Part shown: piece after piece, positions 47,202 through 56,121 of the stretch
How positions within the stretch are numbered: position 1 is the stretch's first letter
How the letters are laid out: the number at the start of each line of letters is the position of its first letter
Source: Brevibacterium paucivorans
GTDB lineage: Bacteria > Actinomycetota > Actinomycetes > Actinomycetales > Brevibacteriaceae
Assembly: GCF_016907735.1 (NCBI RefSeq)
Contig: NZ_JAFBCP010000001.1
Span: 1,612,001 to 1,676,000, forward strand
Direction: 5' to 3'
DNA: 64,000 nt
Program-made: the position numbers and the translations under genes
The notes under the pieces: generated by a model
What the model was told of the DNA's origin: nothing
The model's database searches: none
Seen by the model: the letters and a program-made list of their open reading frames with translations, nothing else

Positions 47202-50200
47202 ATGCACCGCTCTTCACGTCTCAGCGCAGCAGTTCTCGCTACTGCACTCGTCGGCACGCTGATCCCCGCCGTAACAGCGTTCGGAACGCCCGCCTCGGCC
47301 CACGCTACGGTCGCCGCAGACCGCGGCACCGCCGACGTCCGCGTCTTCCAAGACAGCAACCACGACAAGAAGTACGACGACGGTGAGCAACCTCTCCAGC
47401 CCACGTACCTCAACAAGACCCTGACCTTGAAGAACAAGGCTACCGACAAGTGGTATGTCATCAGCCCGGCCAATTTAAAGAAGTTCGGTCTACCTGCAGG
47501 CGAGTACACGCTTTACGTGGAAATGAACAGCACGTTCGGCCACTACGCGATCGTTGACACCGCCACCGGCAAGCGCCTGCCAGACACCAACCTAAAGTTG
47601 AACGTCCCAGCGACCCGAATCGGAGACAAAGGACAGGAAATCACGAACGGTGTGACAGCAGGTTACGGCCGCCACAGCTACACCGACATCAAGCTGGAGG
47701 CCGGCAAGCCTCTTGACTTGTCGTACGCAGCGACCTCGATTGGCGCAAACGTTTCGGCCGTTGAAACGAAGGACGGCGCCGAGGTCGCAGCCCCTGACGC
47801 TGCTTCGGTGACTTTCAAAGACGGAAGCTCGACTGTCAAGTCTTCCAATGTGGATGGTCTTTACTGGGCTGGTAAGGGCGATGCGACATGGGACAAACAC
47901 CTTTTTGCCAGCGGCAAGGTAACCGCACGCATTTCACCAAAGGTCAATTACACGATCGACAAAGTCGAGGTACGTTTCCATCAGGAAGAAAAAGCTCCTT
48001 TTAACACCGAGAAGCTTAGCGATCCGTTGAACGTCACAGCTGACCCGGCCAACCACACCTACACCGTCAATTCGCCTGACGCTGGAGAAGCGTGGGGGAA
48101 CTTCGAATACAAAGCGTTCCTCAAGCCGGTTGAAGTTGGTAAAGCAACGGTTCGCCTGTTCGGTGACGAAAACGTCGACAACAAGTACTCAGGTCCTGAA
48201 GAGAAGGTCAGCAGTAGCTACATCAACCTCAAAGATGAAAACGGCCGCTGGTTCAAGCTAACCCCGGACGCACTGAAAGAGCAGGGGCTCCCTGCTGGTA
48301 AGTACACCGCGTACGTTCGCAACGCAAGCGTCGCTGACGGATTCGGTGTGGTCGTCGACAGTAAGACCGGAAACCGCATGGAAACCGTGCGCCTGGACGA
48401 GTCACACGACGCAACGTACGTTGACGAAAGCACAGGCGAAACTCTGCCAACAGCGACCGACAAAGGACGCTTCGTCAAGACTTCTTTCGCCGTGGCACCC
48501 GACAAAGACACCGTTGTCGACATGGCTGCGACCCGCATCGATGCGAGCGCCAAAGTAACGGTTGACGGTGAAGCGCTCGACTCCAAGGTGTACTTCAAGG
48601 ACGGAGACGCTCGCCTGGAAAGCTTCGTTTCGAAGACCTCCACCACAACCGAGCACCTCGCCTCTGACGACGCGGACAAAAAGACACGCCACTTCTTCTC
48701 CGACGAATGGGTGACTGTTGGTGTGGAAAACATCGACGGACACAAGGTAAAGAGCGTGACCGTGGGCGGAATTGCCGGCGGTAAGACCGTTGAAGCAGAA
48801 AAGGTTTCTGACACCGAATACCGCGTCAAGCGTTCCGTGCTTGGCGATGACTTTGGTCGTTTGAAGTTCGACGTGCAGCTCGAAAAGGTTGTTCCCACGG
48901 GTAAGGTGAACTTCCGCCTGTTCGGTGACGAAAATCTCAACAACACGTTTGAAGAGGACACTGACAAGCTCGAAAGCCGTTACGTCAACCTGGTTGATGA
49001 GCAGGGTAACTGGTACAAGGTGATGCCAGAGGCCTTGGCGCAGCAGGGGTTGCCTGCTGGTAAGTACACGGTTTACATGCGTGATGCTTCCGTGGCTGAC
49101 GGTTTTGGTGTGGTTGTTGATTCGGACGGTAAGCGTTTGCCATTCGCTGAGTTGAAGGGCAAGAAGGACGCTACCTACATTGATGCGAAGACCGGTGAAA
49201 AGGCTGAGACAACCACTGATGAAGGACGTTTCGTTACGACCGAGATTGAAATCAAGGAAAACGAGACGGTTGAAGCTAACTTCGCCTCAACTCGCATTGA
49301 CGCGACAGCAAAGGTGACCGCTGACGGCGAAGCAGTTGACTCGAAGGTGTACTTCAAGGACGGCGAACAGCGCCTTGAGACCTACAAGTCTGACTCAGTT
49401 GGTTACGTTGCCTCCGATGACGCTGGTGCTAAGACACGCCACTTCTTCTCTGAAGAATGGGTCACTGTTGGGGTGGAAGAGATTGACGGTTACACAGTCA
49501 AGGGTGTGACTGTACGTGGCTTTGGCGGTGGTAAGACCGTTGAAGCAGAAAAGGTTTCTGACACCGAATACCGGATCAAGCGTTCCGTGCTTGGCGATGA
49601 CTTTGGTCGTTTGAAGTTCGACGTGCAGCTCGAAAAGGTTGTTCCCACGGGTAAGGTGAACTTCCGCCTATATGGTGATGAGAACCTCAACAACTCGTTC
49701 GACGAAGACACTGACAAGCTCGAAAGCCGTTACGTCAACCTGGTTGATGAGCAGGGTAACTGGTACAAGGTGATGCCAGAGGCCTTGGCGCAGCAGGGCT
49801 TGCCTGCCGGTAAGTACACCGTGTACATGCGTGACACATCCGTTGCTGATGGCTTTGGTGTGGTTGTTGATTCGGACGGTAAGCGTTTGCCATTCGCTGA
49901 GTTGAAGGGCAAGAAGGACGCTACCTACATTGATGCGAAGACCGGTGAAAAGGCTGAGACAACCACTGATGAAGGACGTTTCGTTACGACCGAGATTGAA
50001 ATCAAGGAAAACGAGACGGTTGAAGCTAACTTCGCCTCAACTCGCATTGACGCGACAGCAAAGGTGACCGCTGACGGCGAAGCAGTTGACTCGAAGGTGT
50101 ACTTCAAGGACGGCGAACAGCGCCTTGAGACCTACAAGTCTGACTCAGTTGGTTACGTTGCCTCCGATGACGCTGGTGCTAAGACACGCCACTTCTTCTC

Positions 50201-52307
50201 TGAAGAATGGGTCACTTTTGGGGTGGAAGAGATTGACGGTTACACAGTCAAGGGTGTGACTGTACGTGGCTTTGGCGGTGGTAAGACCGTGGAAGCAGAA
50301 AAGGTTTCCGACACCGAATACCGGATCAAGCGTTCCGAAATGGGCGATGACTTCGGCCGTTTCGAATTCGACGTACAACTCGAAAAGACCTCTGAGGAAC
50401 CGACGCCGGAGCCAACTCCTGAACCGACTGAGGAGCCTACGCCGGACCCGACCGAGGAGCCGACTCCTGAACCGACGGATGATCCGACTGAGGAGCCTAC
50501 GCCGGACCCGACCGAGGAGCCGACTCCTGAACCGACGGATGATCCGACTGAGGAGCCTACGCCGGAACCGACGGATGATCCGACTGAAGAGCCGACACCG
50601 GAGCCGACTGAAGATCCTACGGAAGAACCAACTCCAGAACCAACGGATGACCCGACTGAGGAGCCAACTCCAGAGCCGACGCCGGAGCCGACGGAGGAGC
50701 CGACTGAGGAACCGACGGAGGAGCCAACTCCTGAACCGACAGAAGACCCTACGGTTGAGCCAACACCTGAGTCGAACGGAAAGGTTAACTTCCGTCTGTT
50801 CCGCGATGAGAACTTGGACAACAAGTACTCGGGTGACGCGGAAGAGGTCCACGACGGTTACGTCAATCTGGTTGATGAGCAGGGCAACTGGTACAAGGTG
50901 ATGCCAGAGGCCTTGGCGAAGCACGGTTTGCCTGCAGGCAACTACACCGTGTACATGCGTGATGGTGGACTTGAACAGGGTAACGGTATTGCAGTAGACG
51001 CCCAAGGTAACCGTCTGCCGTTCACCAAGCTGGAAGATCAGAAGGAAGCCACCTTTATCGACGTTGACACCGGTGAGAAGAGCAAGACAGAAACTGATAC
51101 CGGTACGTTCGTTGTCGCTGACATCACTGTGAAAGCAAATGAAACCACTGAGGCTAACTTCGCTACGACACAGATTGATGCGTCGGCCAAGGTGAACAAA
51201 GACGAAGTAGAAAGCGTGTACTTCAGGGACAGTGACCAACGTCTAGAAGCCTATGAATCTGAATCTGGCGGTTTTATGGCTTCCGACGATGCGGAAGCTA
51301 AGAAGCGTCACTTCTTCTCCGGCGACAAGGTCACGCTTGGCGTCAACGTGAAGGAAGGCCGAAAGGTCACGAAGGTCGAAGTTAAACCTTCCGCGACCAA
51401 CGGTGGTGACACCATCGTGCTCTTCGATGAGGCGTCAGGCGGAGCGAATGCTGGCGTGGAAGCAGTCGCGCCTGGTGCAGGACTGAGCGTGGGTATGGCC
51501 ACTCAGGTGCGGTTGGCTACTGTAAACGCAGGCATCGTGCCAGTATCGAGTGTGGCAGCGGCAAACGCTGGCGCTCAGGAGTTCAGTGTTGACCGTTCAG
51601 CAATGGGAGACGACTTTGGTCGCTTCGAATTTGTGGTGACGACGGCGCCTGCAGACGACCCAACACCAGAACCGACCGAGGACCCAACCGACGCTCCTTC
51701 GGAACAGCCGACTGAGGAACCGACCGAAGAGCCATCCGAACAGCCAACCGAGGCTCCTTCGGAACAGCCGGGTGAGGAACCTTCGGACGCTCCTTCGGAA
51801 GAGCCGGGTGAGGAACCTTCGGACGCTCCTTCGGAAGAGCCGGGTGAGGAACCTTCGGACGCTCCTTCGGAAGAGCCGGGTGAGGAACCTTCGGACGCTC
51901 CTTCGGAAGAGCCGGGTGAGGAACCTTCGGACGCTCCTTCGGAAGAGCCGGGTGAGGAACCTTCGGACGCTCCTTCGGAACAGCCGGGTGAGGAGCCATC
52001 GGACGCTCCTTCGGAAGAGCCAGGCGAGGAACCGACCGACGCTCCTTCAGAAGGTGGTAACGACGAAACACCTGGCGATGACGGTGACAACGGTGAAAGC
52101 GACGGTGGCGACACTGACGCTGGAGACGAGGAAGCTGAAAACGAAGGCGACTCCTCTGACAACGGTAGCGACAACAAGGGTAGTGACAGCTCCAAGGACA
52201 ACAGTCCATTGCCACGCACGGGTGTCAACGTGGGCGTGAGCCTCGCAGTTGGTGTCGCGCTGGTGGCTCTGGGTGCGGGACTGGTGTTCCGTCGCCGCAA
52301 GAACTAG
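47202..52307 (+). CDS. Large repeat-rich LPXTG cell-wall-anchored surface protein
   Basis: 1701 residues. A signal peptide spans about 1-35 (cleavage near ASAHA). Then come Ig/SdrD-B-like units of about 250 residues starting near 42, 313, 566 and 816; each opens with an acidic metal-site-like segment such as RLFGDENLNNTF and has a GLPAGKYTVYMR strand. A Pro/Glu/Thr stalk (about 1066-1193) is followed by one more unit (about 1193-1480), a second stalk of 12-residue EEPSDAPSEEPG repeats (about 1485-1617), an Asp/Gly/Asn tail, and LPRTG at 1670-1674 with a membrane helix and RRRKN tail for sortase. It probably acts as an adhesin or wall protein. No sortase gene is in the window. Confidence 0.93.
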   Translation: MHRSSRLSAAVLATALVGTLIPAVTAFGTPASAHATVAADRGTADVRVFQDSNHDKKYDDGEQPLQPTYLNKTLTLKNKATDKWYVISPANLKKFGLPAGEYTLYVEMNSTFGHYAIVDTATGKRLPDTNLKLNVPATRIGDKGQEITNGVTAGYGRHSYTDIKLEAGKPLDLSYAATSIGANVSAVETKDGAEVAAPDAASVTFKDGSSTVKSSNVDGLYWAGKGDATWDKHLFASGKVTARISPKVNYTIDKVEVRFHQEEKAPFNTEKLSDPLNVTADPANHTYTVNSPDAGEAWGNFEYKAFLKPVEVGKATVRLFGDENVDNKYSGPEEKVSSSYINLKDENGRWFKLTPDALKEQGLPAGKYTAYVRNASVADGFGVVVDSKTGNRMETVRLDESHDATYVDESTGETLPTATDKGRFVKTSFAVAPDKDTVVDMAATRIDASAKVTVDGEALDSKVYFKDGDARLESFVSKTSTTTEHLASDDADKKTRHFFSDEWVTVGVENIDGHKVKSVTVGGIAGGKTVEAEKVSDTEYRVKRSVLGDDFGRLKFDVQLEKVVPTGKVNFRLFGDENLNNTFEEDTDKLESRYVNLVDEQGNWYKVMPEALAQQGLPAGKYTVYMRDASVADGFGVVVDSDGKRLPFAELKGKKDATYIDAKTGEKAETTTDEGRFVTTEIEIKENETVEANFASTRIDATAKVTADGEAVDSKVYFKDGEQRLETYKSDSVGYVASDDAGAKTRHFFSEEWVTVGVEEIDGYTVKGVTVRGFGGGKTVEAEKVSDTEYRIKRSVLGDDFGRLKFDVQLEKVVPTGKVNFRLYGDENLNNSFDEDTDKLESRYVNLVDEQGNWYKVMPEALAQQGLPAGKYTVYMRDTSVADGFGVVVDSDGKRLPFAELKGKKDATYIDAKTGEKAETTTDEGRFVTTEIEIKENETVEANFASTRIDATAKVTADGEAVDSKVYFKDGEQRLETYKSDSVGYVASDDAGAKTRHFFSEEWVTFGVEEIDGYTVKGVTVRGFGGGKTVEAEKVSDTEYRIKRSEMGDDFGRFEFDVQLEKTSEEPTPEPTPEPTEEPTPDPTEEPTPEPTDDPTEEPTPDPTEEPTPEPTDDPTEEPTPEPTDDPTEEPTPEPTEDPTEEPTPEPTDDPTEEPTPEPTPEPTEEPTEEPTEEPTPEPTEDPTVEPTPESNGKVNFRLFRDENLDNKYSGDAEEVHDGYVNLVDEQGNWYKVMPEALAKHGLPAGNYTVYMRDGGLEQGNGIAVDAQGNRLPFTKLEDQKEATFIDVDTGEKSKTETDTGTFVVADITVKANETTEANFATTQIDASAKVNKDEVESVYFRDSDQRLEAYESESGGFMASDDAEAKKRHFFSGDKVTLGVNVKEGRKVTKVEVKPSATNGGDTIVLFDEASGGANAGVEAVAPGAGLSVGMATQVRLATVNAGIVPVSSVAAANAGAQEFSVDRSAMGDDFGRFEFVVTTAPADDPTPEPTEDPTDAPSEQPTEEPTEEPSEQPTEAPSEQPGEEPSDAPSEEPGEEPSDAPSEEPGEEPSDAPSEEPGEEPSDAPSEEPGEEPSDAPSEEPGEEPSDAPSEQPGEEPSDAPSEEPGEEPTDAPSEGGNDETPGDDGDNGESDGGDTDAGDEEAENEGDSSDNGSDNKGSDSSKDNSPLPRTGVNVGVSLAVGVALVALGAGLVFRRRKN
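48897..50396 (+). repeat. 750-bp tandem duplication inside the surface-protein gene
   Basis: Bases from about 48,897 and 49,647 repeat with an offset of exactly 750 bases (250 codons). The tract 49111-49466 appears identical to 49861-50216, synonymous positions included; the first later difference is at 49467 versus 50217 (G to T). This indicates a recent duplication or gene conversion. Confidence 0.9.
50396..50780 (+). repeat. Short in-frame repeats encoding a Pro-Glu-Thr stalk
   Basis: Runs of GAGGAGCC(T/G)AC(T/G)CC-type sequence encode alternating EPT, EEPT, PEPT and DDPT units, many in 36-base blocks (PTEEPTPEPTDD). The opposite strand is open throughout, which is a composition artefact. 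Confidence 0.88.
51769..52060 (+). repeat. About eight tandem 36-base repeats encoding EEPSDAPSEEPG
   Basis: The block GAGGAACCTTCGGACGCTCC plus TTCGGAAGAGCCGGGT recurs head to tail, with the middle copies identical and the outer ones diverged. Copy number is likely to vary between strains. Confidence 0.92.
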
Positions 52308-52365
52308 CAGCAACGCTCACCGTCACCTGACGGGGAGGCGCGCGCACCAACACCTCTAGAAGCGA

Positions 52366-52402
52366 AGTGCGGGCGGGAACCATCCCGCCCGCACTGCGTT
52401 TT
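52366..52402 (+). terminator. Strong terminator after the surface-protein gene
   Basis: A perfect 13-bp stem AGTGCGGGCGGGA/TCCCGCCCGCACT with loop ACCA, then GCGTTTTCC. Confidence 0.9.
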
Positions 52403-52489
52403 CCCAGTACAAACCTTCTGTGACAAACCTCAGGCTCGCGCCCACGGACCCGCCCCACACCAAAACCACAGTGCGCAACAAGTCCGGCC

Positions 52490-53308
52490 TCACAGAATCC
52501 TGGCTACCCCCTCGGGCAATCCAGGCGTAGCCAGCGTGAGGTCACGTGAAAACGGAAGTGCTGCCACCTCGGCGTCTTCCAACCCAGCCTGCGCAATCAC
52601 CCCGGCCTGCCGCGTCACATACTCCCGATCCACCGGACGCCCATGGCCCGGCGCAAACACGGTAAGCTGCGAATCCTCCAACAACCGCTCCAGGTTCTGC
52701 GCCCACCGAAACGGGGTCGCGTCATCACCCAACGCCGGGGGAGCGCCCTCCTCCACAAGGTCACCCACCAGCGCCACGTGCCCGGCAAGCAGCACAAGGT
52801 CGCCTTCCGTGTGGCCTGGAAGAACCCGGGCGGTTACGTCCAGGTCCGCAAAACCAACGCCGAGGTCGTTAAAAGTGACGCTGTCAGTCACCTCGGTCAT
52901 GGGGACAAGAAGCTCAGAAGGGTCCGCGGGTAGGTCAGGCTCAAGGCTGCTGGGCACTTCGTGAAACTGCACCCACGCGCTGGCCTGCATGTCCCGGATG
53001 CATTGCGGTGAGGCGAAAAACTCGGTGACGCCCGCGCGAGCGAACGTGGCGTTGCCAAAGAAATGATCCCAATGGTCGTGCGTGTTCACAACACTGACCG
53101 GCACATCCACGAAGAGGGCGCGTCCAGACTGGGTGAGGGACGCCTCGGCAAAGGTCGTCAGAATCCTCGACGCCTGCCGCGGACCGGACCCCGTGTCCAC
53201 AATCACAGCCCGGTCATCGCCCAGAATCAGGTACGAATTGAGCGCCACAGGGTCTGATGTGAAACTGAAAATACGCGTCATAACGGCAAAAACACCACCC
53301 GAATACAT
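52490..53308 (-). CDS. MBL-fold metallo-hydrolase
   Basis: 272 residues from the ATG at 53308, which has GAGGAG upstream; an ATG at 53281 is an alternative. The metallo-beta-lactamase motif is NTHDHWDH (about 94-101), further ligands are in LPGHTEGDLVLL and ALVGDLVEEG, and the last histidine is in FAPGHGRP. Such enzymes hydrolyse thioesters, lactones or similar. The substrate is unknown. It faces away from the rplJ leader. Confidence 0.88.
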   Translation of the reverse strand: MYSGGVFAVMTRIFSFTSDPVALNSYLILGDDRAVIVDTGSGPRQASRILTTFAEASLTQSGRALFVDVPVSVVNTHDHWDHFFGNATFARAGVTEFFASPQCIRDMQASAWVQFHEVPSSLEPDLPADPSELLVPMTEVTDSVTFNDLGVGFADLDVTARVLPGHTEGDLVLLAGHVALVGDLVEEGAPPALGDDATPFRWAQNLERLLEDSQLTVFAPGHGRPVDREYVTRQAGVIAQAGLEDAEVAALPFSRDLTLATPGLPEGVARIL

Positions 53309-53344
53309 GCGACCGCGCTCCTCAACAGGAATGCGCCACCCGAT

Positions 53345-53374
53345 TTGGACTTACCCGAAACTCTACGTTAGACT
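53345..53374 (+). promoter_or_regulatory. Probable promoter of rplJ-rplL
   Basis: TTGGAC (53345-53350) and TAGACT (53369-53374), spaced by 18 bases, ahead of the L10 leader. Confidence 0.45.
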
Positions 53375-53409
53375 CATCTGGTGCCCAAGACCGTTGGTCT
53401 CAGCGTAAA

Positions 53410-53550
53410 CGTCTAACACCTGTTAGAACGCACACGTTGACGAAGACTCGGAATGAGTGACCCGCGCAGGTGATACTGAACTTCATGAAGTCCCGTAAGG
53501 GATGTATTTGTGAGCGTTCCGTGCCTGCTGCGCGGAACGCTTTTTTCGTG
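53410..53550 (+). ncRNA. L10 (rplJ) mRNA leader with attenuator
   Basis: The 200-base region before rplJ has no gene. It holds the sequence CGCGCAGGTGATACTGAACTT typical of bacterial L10 leaders in part (GCGCAGGTGATACTGAA), which binds L10(L12) to repress the operon, and ends with a terminator hairpin at 53514-53546 (GCGTTCCG/CGGAACGC, then T6). Family identity is inferred from position and shape; a covariance search was not possible. Confidence 0.6.
53514..53546 (+). terminator. Attenuator terminator in the rplJ leader
   Basis: The stem GCGTTCCG/CGGAACGC has an eleven-base loop and is followed directly by TTTTTT, 36 bases before the rplJ start. Confidence 0.85.
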
Positions 53551-53581
53551 TTCGCGCACCAACATGTACGAAAGGAATACC

Positions 53582-54118
53582 ATGGCGAGGCCAGACAAGG
53601 CAGCTGCGGTACAGGAGATCAAACAGCTGTTTGAAAACTCCTCGGCCGCTGTGCTGACCGAGTACCGCGGTCTCACCGTTGCGCAGATGAAAGAACTGCG
53701 CGTTGCACTCGGTGGGAACGCCTCCTACGCCGTGGTAAAGAATACGCTGACCGCCATTGCAGCTAAAGAAGCTGGACTGGATGCGTTCAACGCAGACAAC
53801 CTCAAGGGTCCATCTGCGATCGCTTTCATCTCCGGTGATGTTGCTGACGCTGCAAAGGCTCTGCGTGACTTTGCCAAGGCGAATCCTCAGCTGGTCATCA
53901 AGGGTGGACACCTCGAAGGTGCCGCACTTTCAGCTGAAGAAGTTACGAAGCTGGCTGACCTCGAATCCCGCGAAGTTCTGCTTGCCAAGGCTGCTGGAGC
54001 GCTCAAGGGAAGCCTGTACAAGGCTGCCTACGCGTTCACCGCACCTCTGGTCAAGACGGTACGTACCGTCGATGCACTGCGTGCAAAGCAGGAAGAATCC
54101 GGATCCGAAGCAGCGTAA
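53582..54118 (+). CDS. rplJ: 50S ribosomal protein L10
   Basis: 178 residues from the ATG at 53582 with GAAAGGA before it; upstream in-frame starts lie in the leader hairpin and are not used. The N-terminus [17 protein letters not shown] and the segment [14 protein letters not shown] are the L10 signature. L10 carries the L7/L12 dimers on the ribosome stalk. rplL follows. Confidence 0.97.
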   Translation: MARPDKAAAVQEIKQLFENSSAAVLTEYRGLTVAQMKELRVALGGNASYAVVKNTLTAIAAKEAGLDAFNADNLKGPSAIAFISGDVADAAKALRDFAKANPQLVIKGGHLEGAALSAEEVTKLADLESREVLLAKAAGALKGSLYKAAYAFTAPLVKTVRTVDALRAKQEESGSEAA

Positions 54119-54175
54119 GTTTCACCCCCATAAACCACGGTTGAACCCAACCACTCACGGAAGGACGTAGCCACC

Positions 54176-54565
54176 ATGGCTAAGCTCACCCCTGAAGAGC
54201 TCATTGAAGCGTTCAAAGAGCTCACCCTGATTGAACTGAACGACTTCGTTAAGAAGTTTGAAGAAGAATTCGAAGTTGAAGCTGCTGCTCCAGTTGCTGC
54301 TGTTGCTGCTGCTCCTGGCGCTGGTGGCGGAGACGCTGGCGGAGCCGAAGAAAAGGACGAATTCGACGTTATCCTCGAATCCGGTGGAGACAAGAAGGTT
54401 CCTGTTATTAAGGAAGTTCGTGGACTCACCAGCCTTGGTCTGAAGGAAGCTAAGGAGCTCGTTGACGGTGCTCCTAAGCCTGTTCTGGAAGGCGTTAACA
54501 AGGAAACCGCTGAAGCTGCTAAGGAAAAGCTCGAAGCAGCTGGCGCTACCGTATCGCTTAAGTAA
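54176..54565 (+). CDS. rplL: 50S ribosomal protein L7/L12
   Basis: 129 residues. N-terminal dimer domain, an Ala/Val/Gly-rich hinge (about 40-58) and the C-terminal domain with [20 protein letters not shown]. It recruits translational GTPases. CGGAAGGA lies before the ATG. Confidence 0.98.
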   Translation: MAKLTPEELIEAFKELTLIELNDFVKKFEEEFEVEAAAPVAAVAAAPGAGGGDAGGAEEKDEFDVILESGGDKKVPVIKEVRGLTSLGLKEAKELVDGAPKPVLEGVNKETAEAAKEKLEAAGATVSLK

Positions 54566-54623
54566 TTTGGTAGCTCGGGTGCGGGGTCCAGTGATCCCGC
54601 GCCCGAGGTCGTTCCACATTGCC

Positions 54624-54661
54624 AACTGGCCGTCACCCTGCGTGGGTGGCGGCCAGTTTTG
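54624..54661 (+). terminator. Terminator after rplL
   Basis: A 15-bp stem (AACTGGCCG/CGGCCAGTT plus TCACCC/GGGTGG) is followed by TTTTGTG. It separates rplJL from the following genes, so rpoB must have its own promoter. Confidence 0.9.
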
Positions 54662-54776
54662 TGTGGGGTGGTAGCTGATGTGGCGCAAAGTGTGCATTGC
54701 GAATCATGACGAACTGCAGACATGCGCATACGCATATGTGATGTGGTGGACTCACTGTCTTATGAAAGGAATCACC

Positions 54777-55976
54777 ATGTCATCAATCCGCGTGTCTCAC
54801 GCAGGTTCTTTACCTCGCACGGAACAGCTCATCGCGGCCAACGCAGCTCGCTTTGACAACAACTTCAACAACGACGAGTTCCAGCGCCTTCTGCAGGACT
54901 CCGTTGTGGACCTGGTCGCTAAGCAAAAGGAACTGGGCATCACCGATGTCAACGACGGCGAATACGGTCACGCAATGGCCGCTGCCAAGGACTACGGTGC
55001 ATGGTGGCACTACTCCTTTGAGCGCACCGGGGGATTGGAACTGCGCGACGTGGACTTCTTCAACGCCAAAGCAGTTCGATCGGAACCCGGCAACGTGCAG
55101 CTCACCAGTTTCCCTGACCGCCGCGACCGTAACCTGTTCCCAGGGGTGTACACAGATGGAACAGCGGGTGCTGACACTGGAACACAGCCTCAGTTTCCCA
55201 CAGCAACGGGACCCGTGACCTACATCGGGCAGGACAAGGTTCAGCGTGACATTGAGAACCTGCGCGTGGCCTGCGAAAAGGCAGGCGTTGACCCGTCGAC
55301 TGCATACATCAACTCTTTGGGGCCAAGCTCAGCCGCTCGTATCACCAACGAGTACTACGACAGCGACGAAGAGTTCATCTGGGCCATGGCCGATGTCTTC
55401 CGTGAGGAATACCTCGCAATCACAGAGGCCGGTTTCATCGTGCAGATTGACGACCCGTCAATCGCGGAAAACTTCGACCAGATCAACCCCGAACCGTCAT
55501 ACGAGGACTACCGCGCCTTCACGCGTCCACGTATCGAAGCACTCAATCACGCCCTGCGCGGAATTGACCCGCAGCGAGCCCGCTTCCACACATGTTGGGG
55601 ATCGTGGCACGGCCCTCACGTCACCGACCTGCCGTTTGCAGAAATCGTCGACGACGTGCTTGGCATCAACGCTGCCGGAATCACCTTCGAAGCAGCGAAC
55701 GTGCGCCACGAACACGAATGGCGGATCTGGGAAGACACCAAACTTCCTGAAGGCAAGTACCTGATACCCGGAATCGTGTCCCACTCAACCAACGTGGTGG
55801 AACACCCGGAGCTGGTAGCAGACCGCATCGAACGCTTTGCCCGTCTTGTTGGGCCAGAAAACGTTGTCGCTTCCACGGACTGCGGACTGGGTGGACGTGT
55901 CCACCCTGAAATCGCATGGGCCAAGCTCGAAACCCTGGCACAGGGAGCCGAAATTGCGTCCAAGCGACTGAGCTAA
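54777..55976 (+). CDS. Cobalamin-independent methionine synthase II family protein (MetE C-terminal-like, YxjG type)
   Basis: 399 residues from the ATG at 54777 with GAAAGGA in front; an ATG at 54762 would add five residues. Only the C-terminal, zinc-binding half of MetE is represented. The N-terminus RVSHAGSLPRTEQL, the zinc-site segments FHTCWGSWHGPH and ASTDCGLGGRVHPEIAW, and the glutamate in GITFEAANVRHEHEW are seen. Such proteins move methyl groups to homocysteine or act on other thiols. It lies between rplL and rpoB, where it is not usually found. Confidence 0.88.
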   Translation: MSSIRVSHAGSLPRTEQLIAANAARFDNNFNNDEFQRLLQDSVVDLVAKQKELGITDVNDGEYGHAMAAAKDYGAWWHYSFERTGGLELRDVDFFNAKAVRSEPGNVQLTSFPDRRDRNLFPGVYTDGTAGADTGTQPQFPTATGPVTYIGQDKVQRDIENLRVACEKAGVDPSTAYINSLGPSSAARITNEYYDSDEEFIWAMADVFREEYLAITEAGFIVQIDDPSIAENFDQINPEPSYEDYRAFTRPRIEALNHALRGIDPQRARFHTCWGSWHGPHVTDLPFAEIVDDVLGINAAGITFEAANVRHEHEWRIWEDTKLPEGKYLIPGIVSHSTNVVEHPELVADRIERFARLVGPENVVASTDCGLGGRVHPEIAWAKLETLAQGAEIASKRLS

Positions 55977-56061
55977 CCAGAGGGGCGACGAGGTTCACCG
56001 AGGTGCAACCTGGGTGACACTCCGCGTTTGGAATTGCGGGGGATGATGTGGCCGTTGTTCG

Positions 56062-56090
56062 GCGCGAGCGATTCACACAATCGCTCGCGC
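56062..56090. promoter_or_regulatory. Perfect 12-bp inverted repeat upstream of the ABC transporter operon
   Basis: GCGCGAGCGATT and AATCGCTCGCGC are separated by CACAC, 31 bases before the binding-protein gene. No T-run follows, so an operator or an mRNA leader hairpin near the ribosome binding site is more likely than a terminator. Confidence 0.5.
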
Positions 56091-56121
56091 ACTCGGTCCA
56101 CACTTTCTGAACTGGAGAGTT

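Noticed and set aside
50145..51239. Long minus-strand frames with Gly-Ser-Val repeats opposite the surface-protein stalk
   Set aside because: They arise from the reversed Pro-Glu-Thr repeat codons; no start signal or independent evidence.
50396..52060. Regularly spaced short repeats as a CRISPR array
   Set aside because: Repeats are contiguous, in frame with the surface protein and encode Pro/Glu units; there are no unique spacers and no cas genes.
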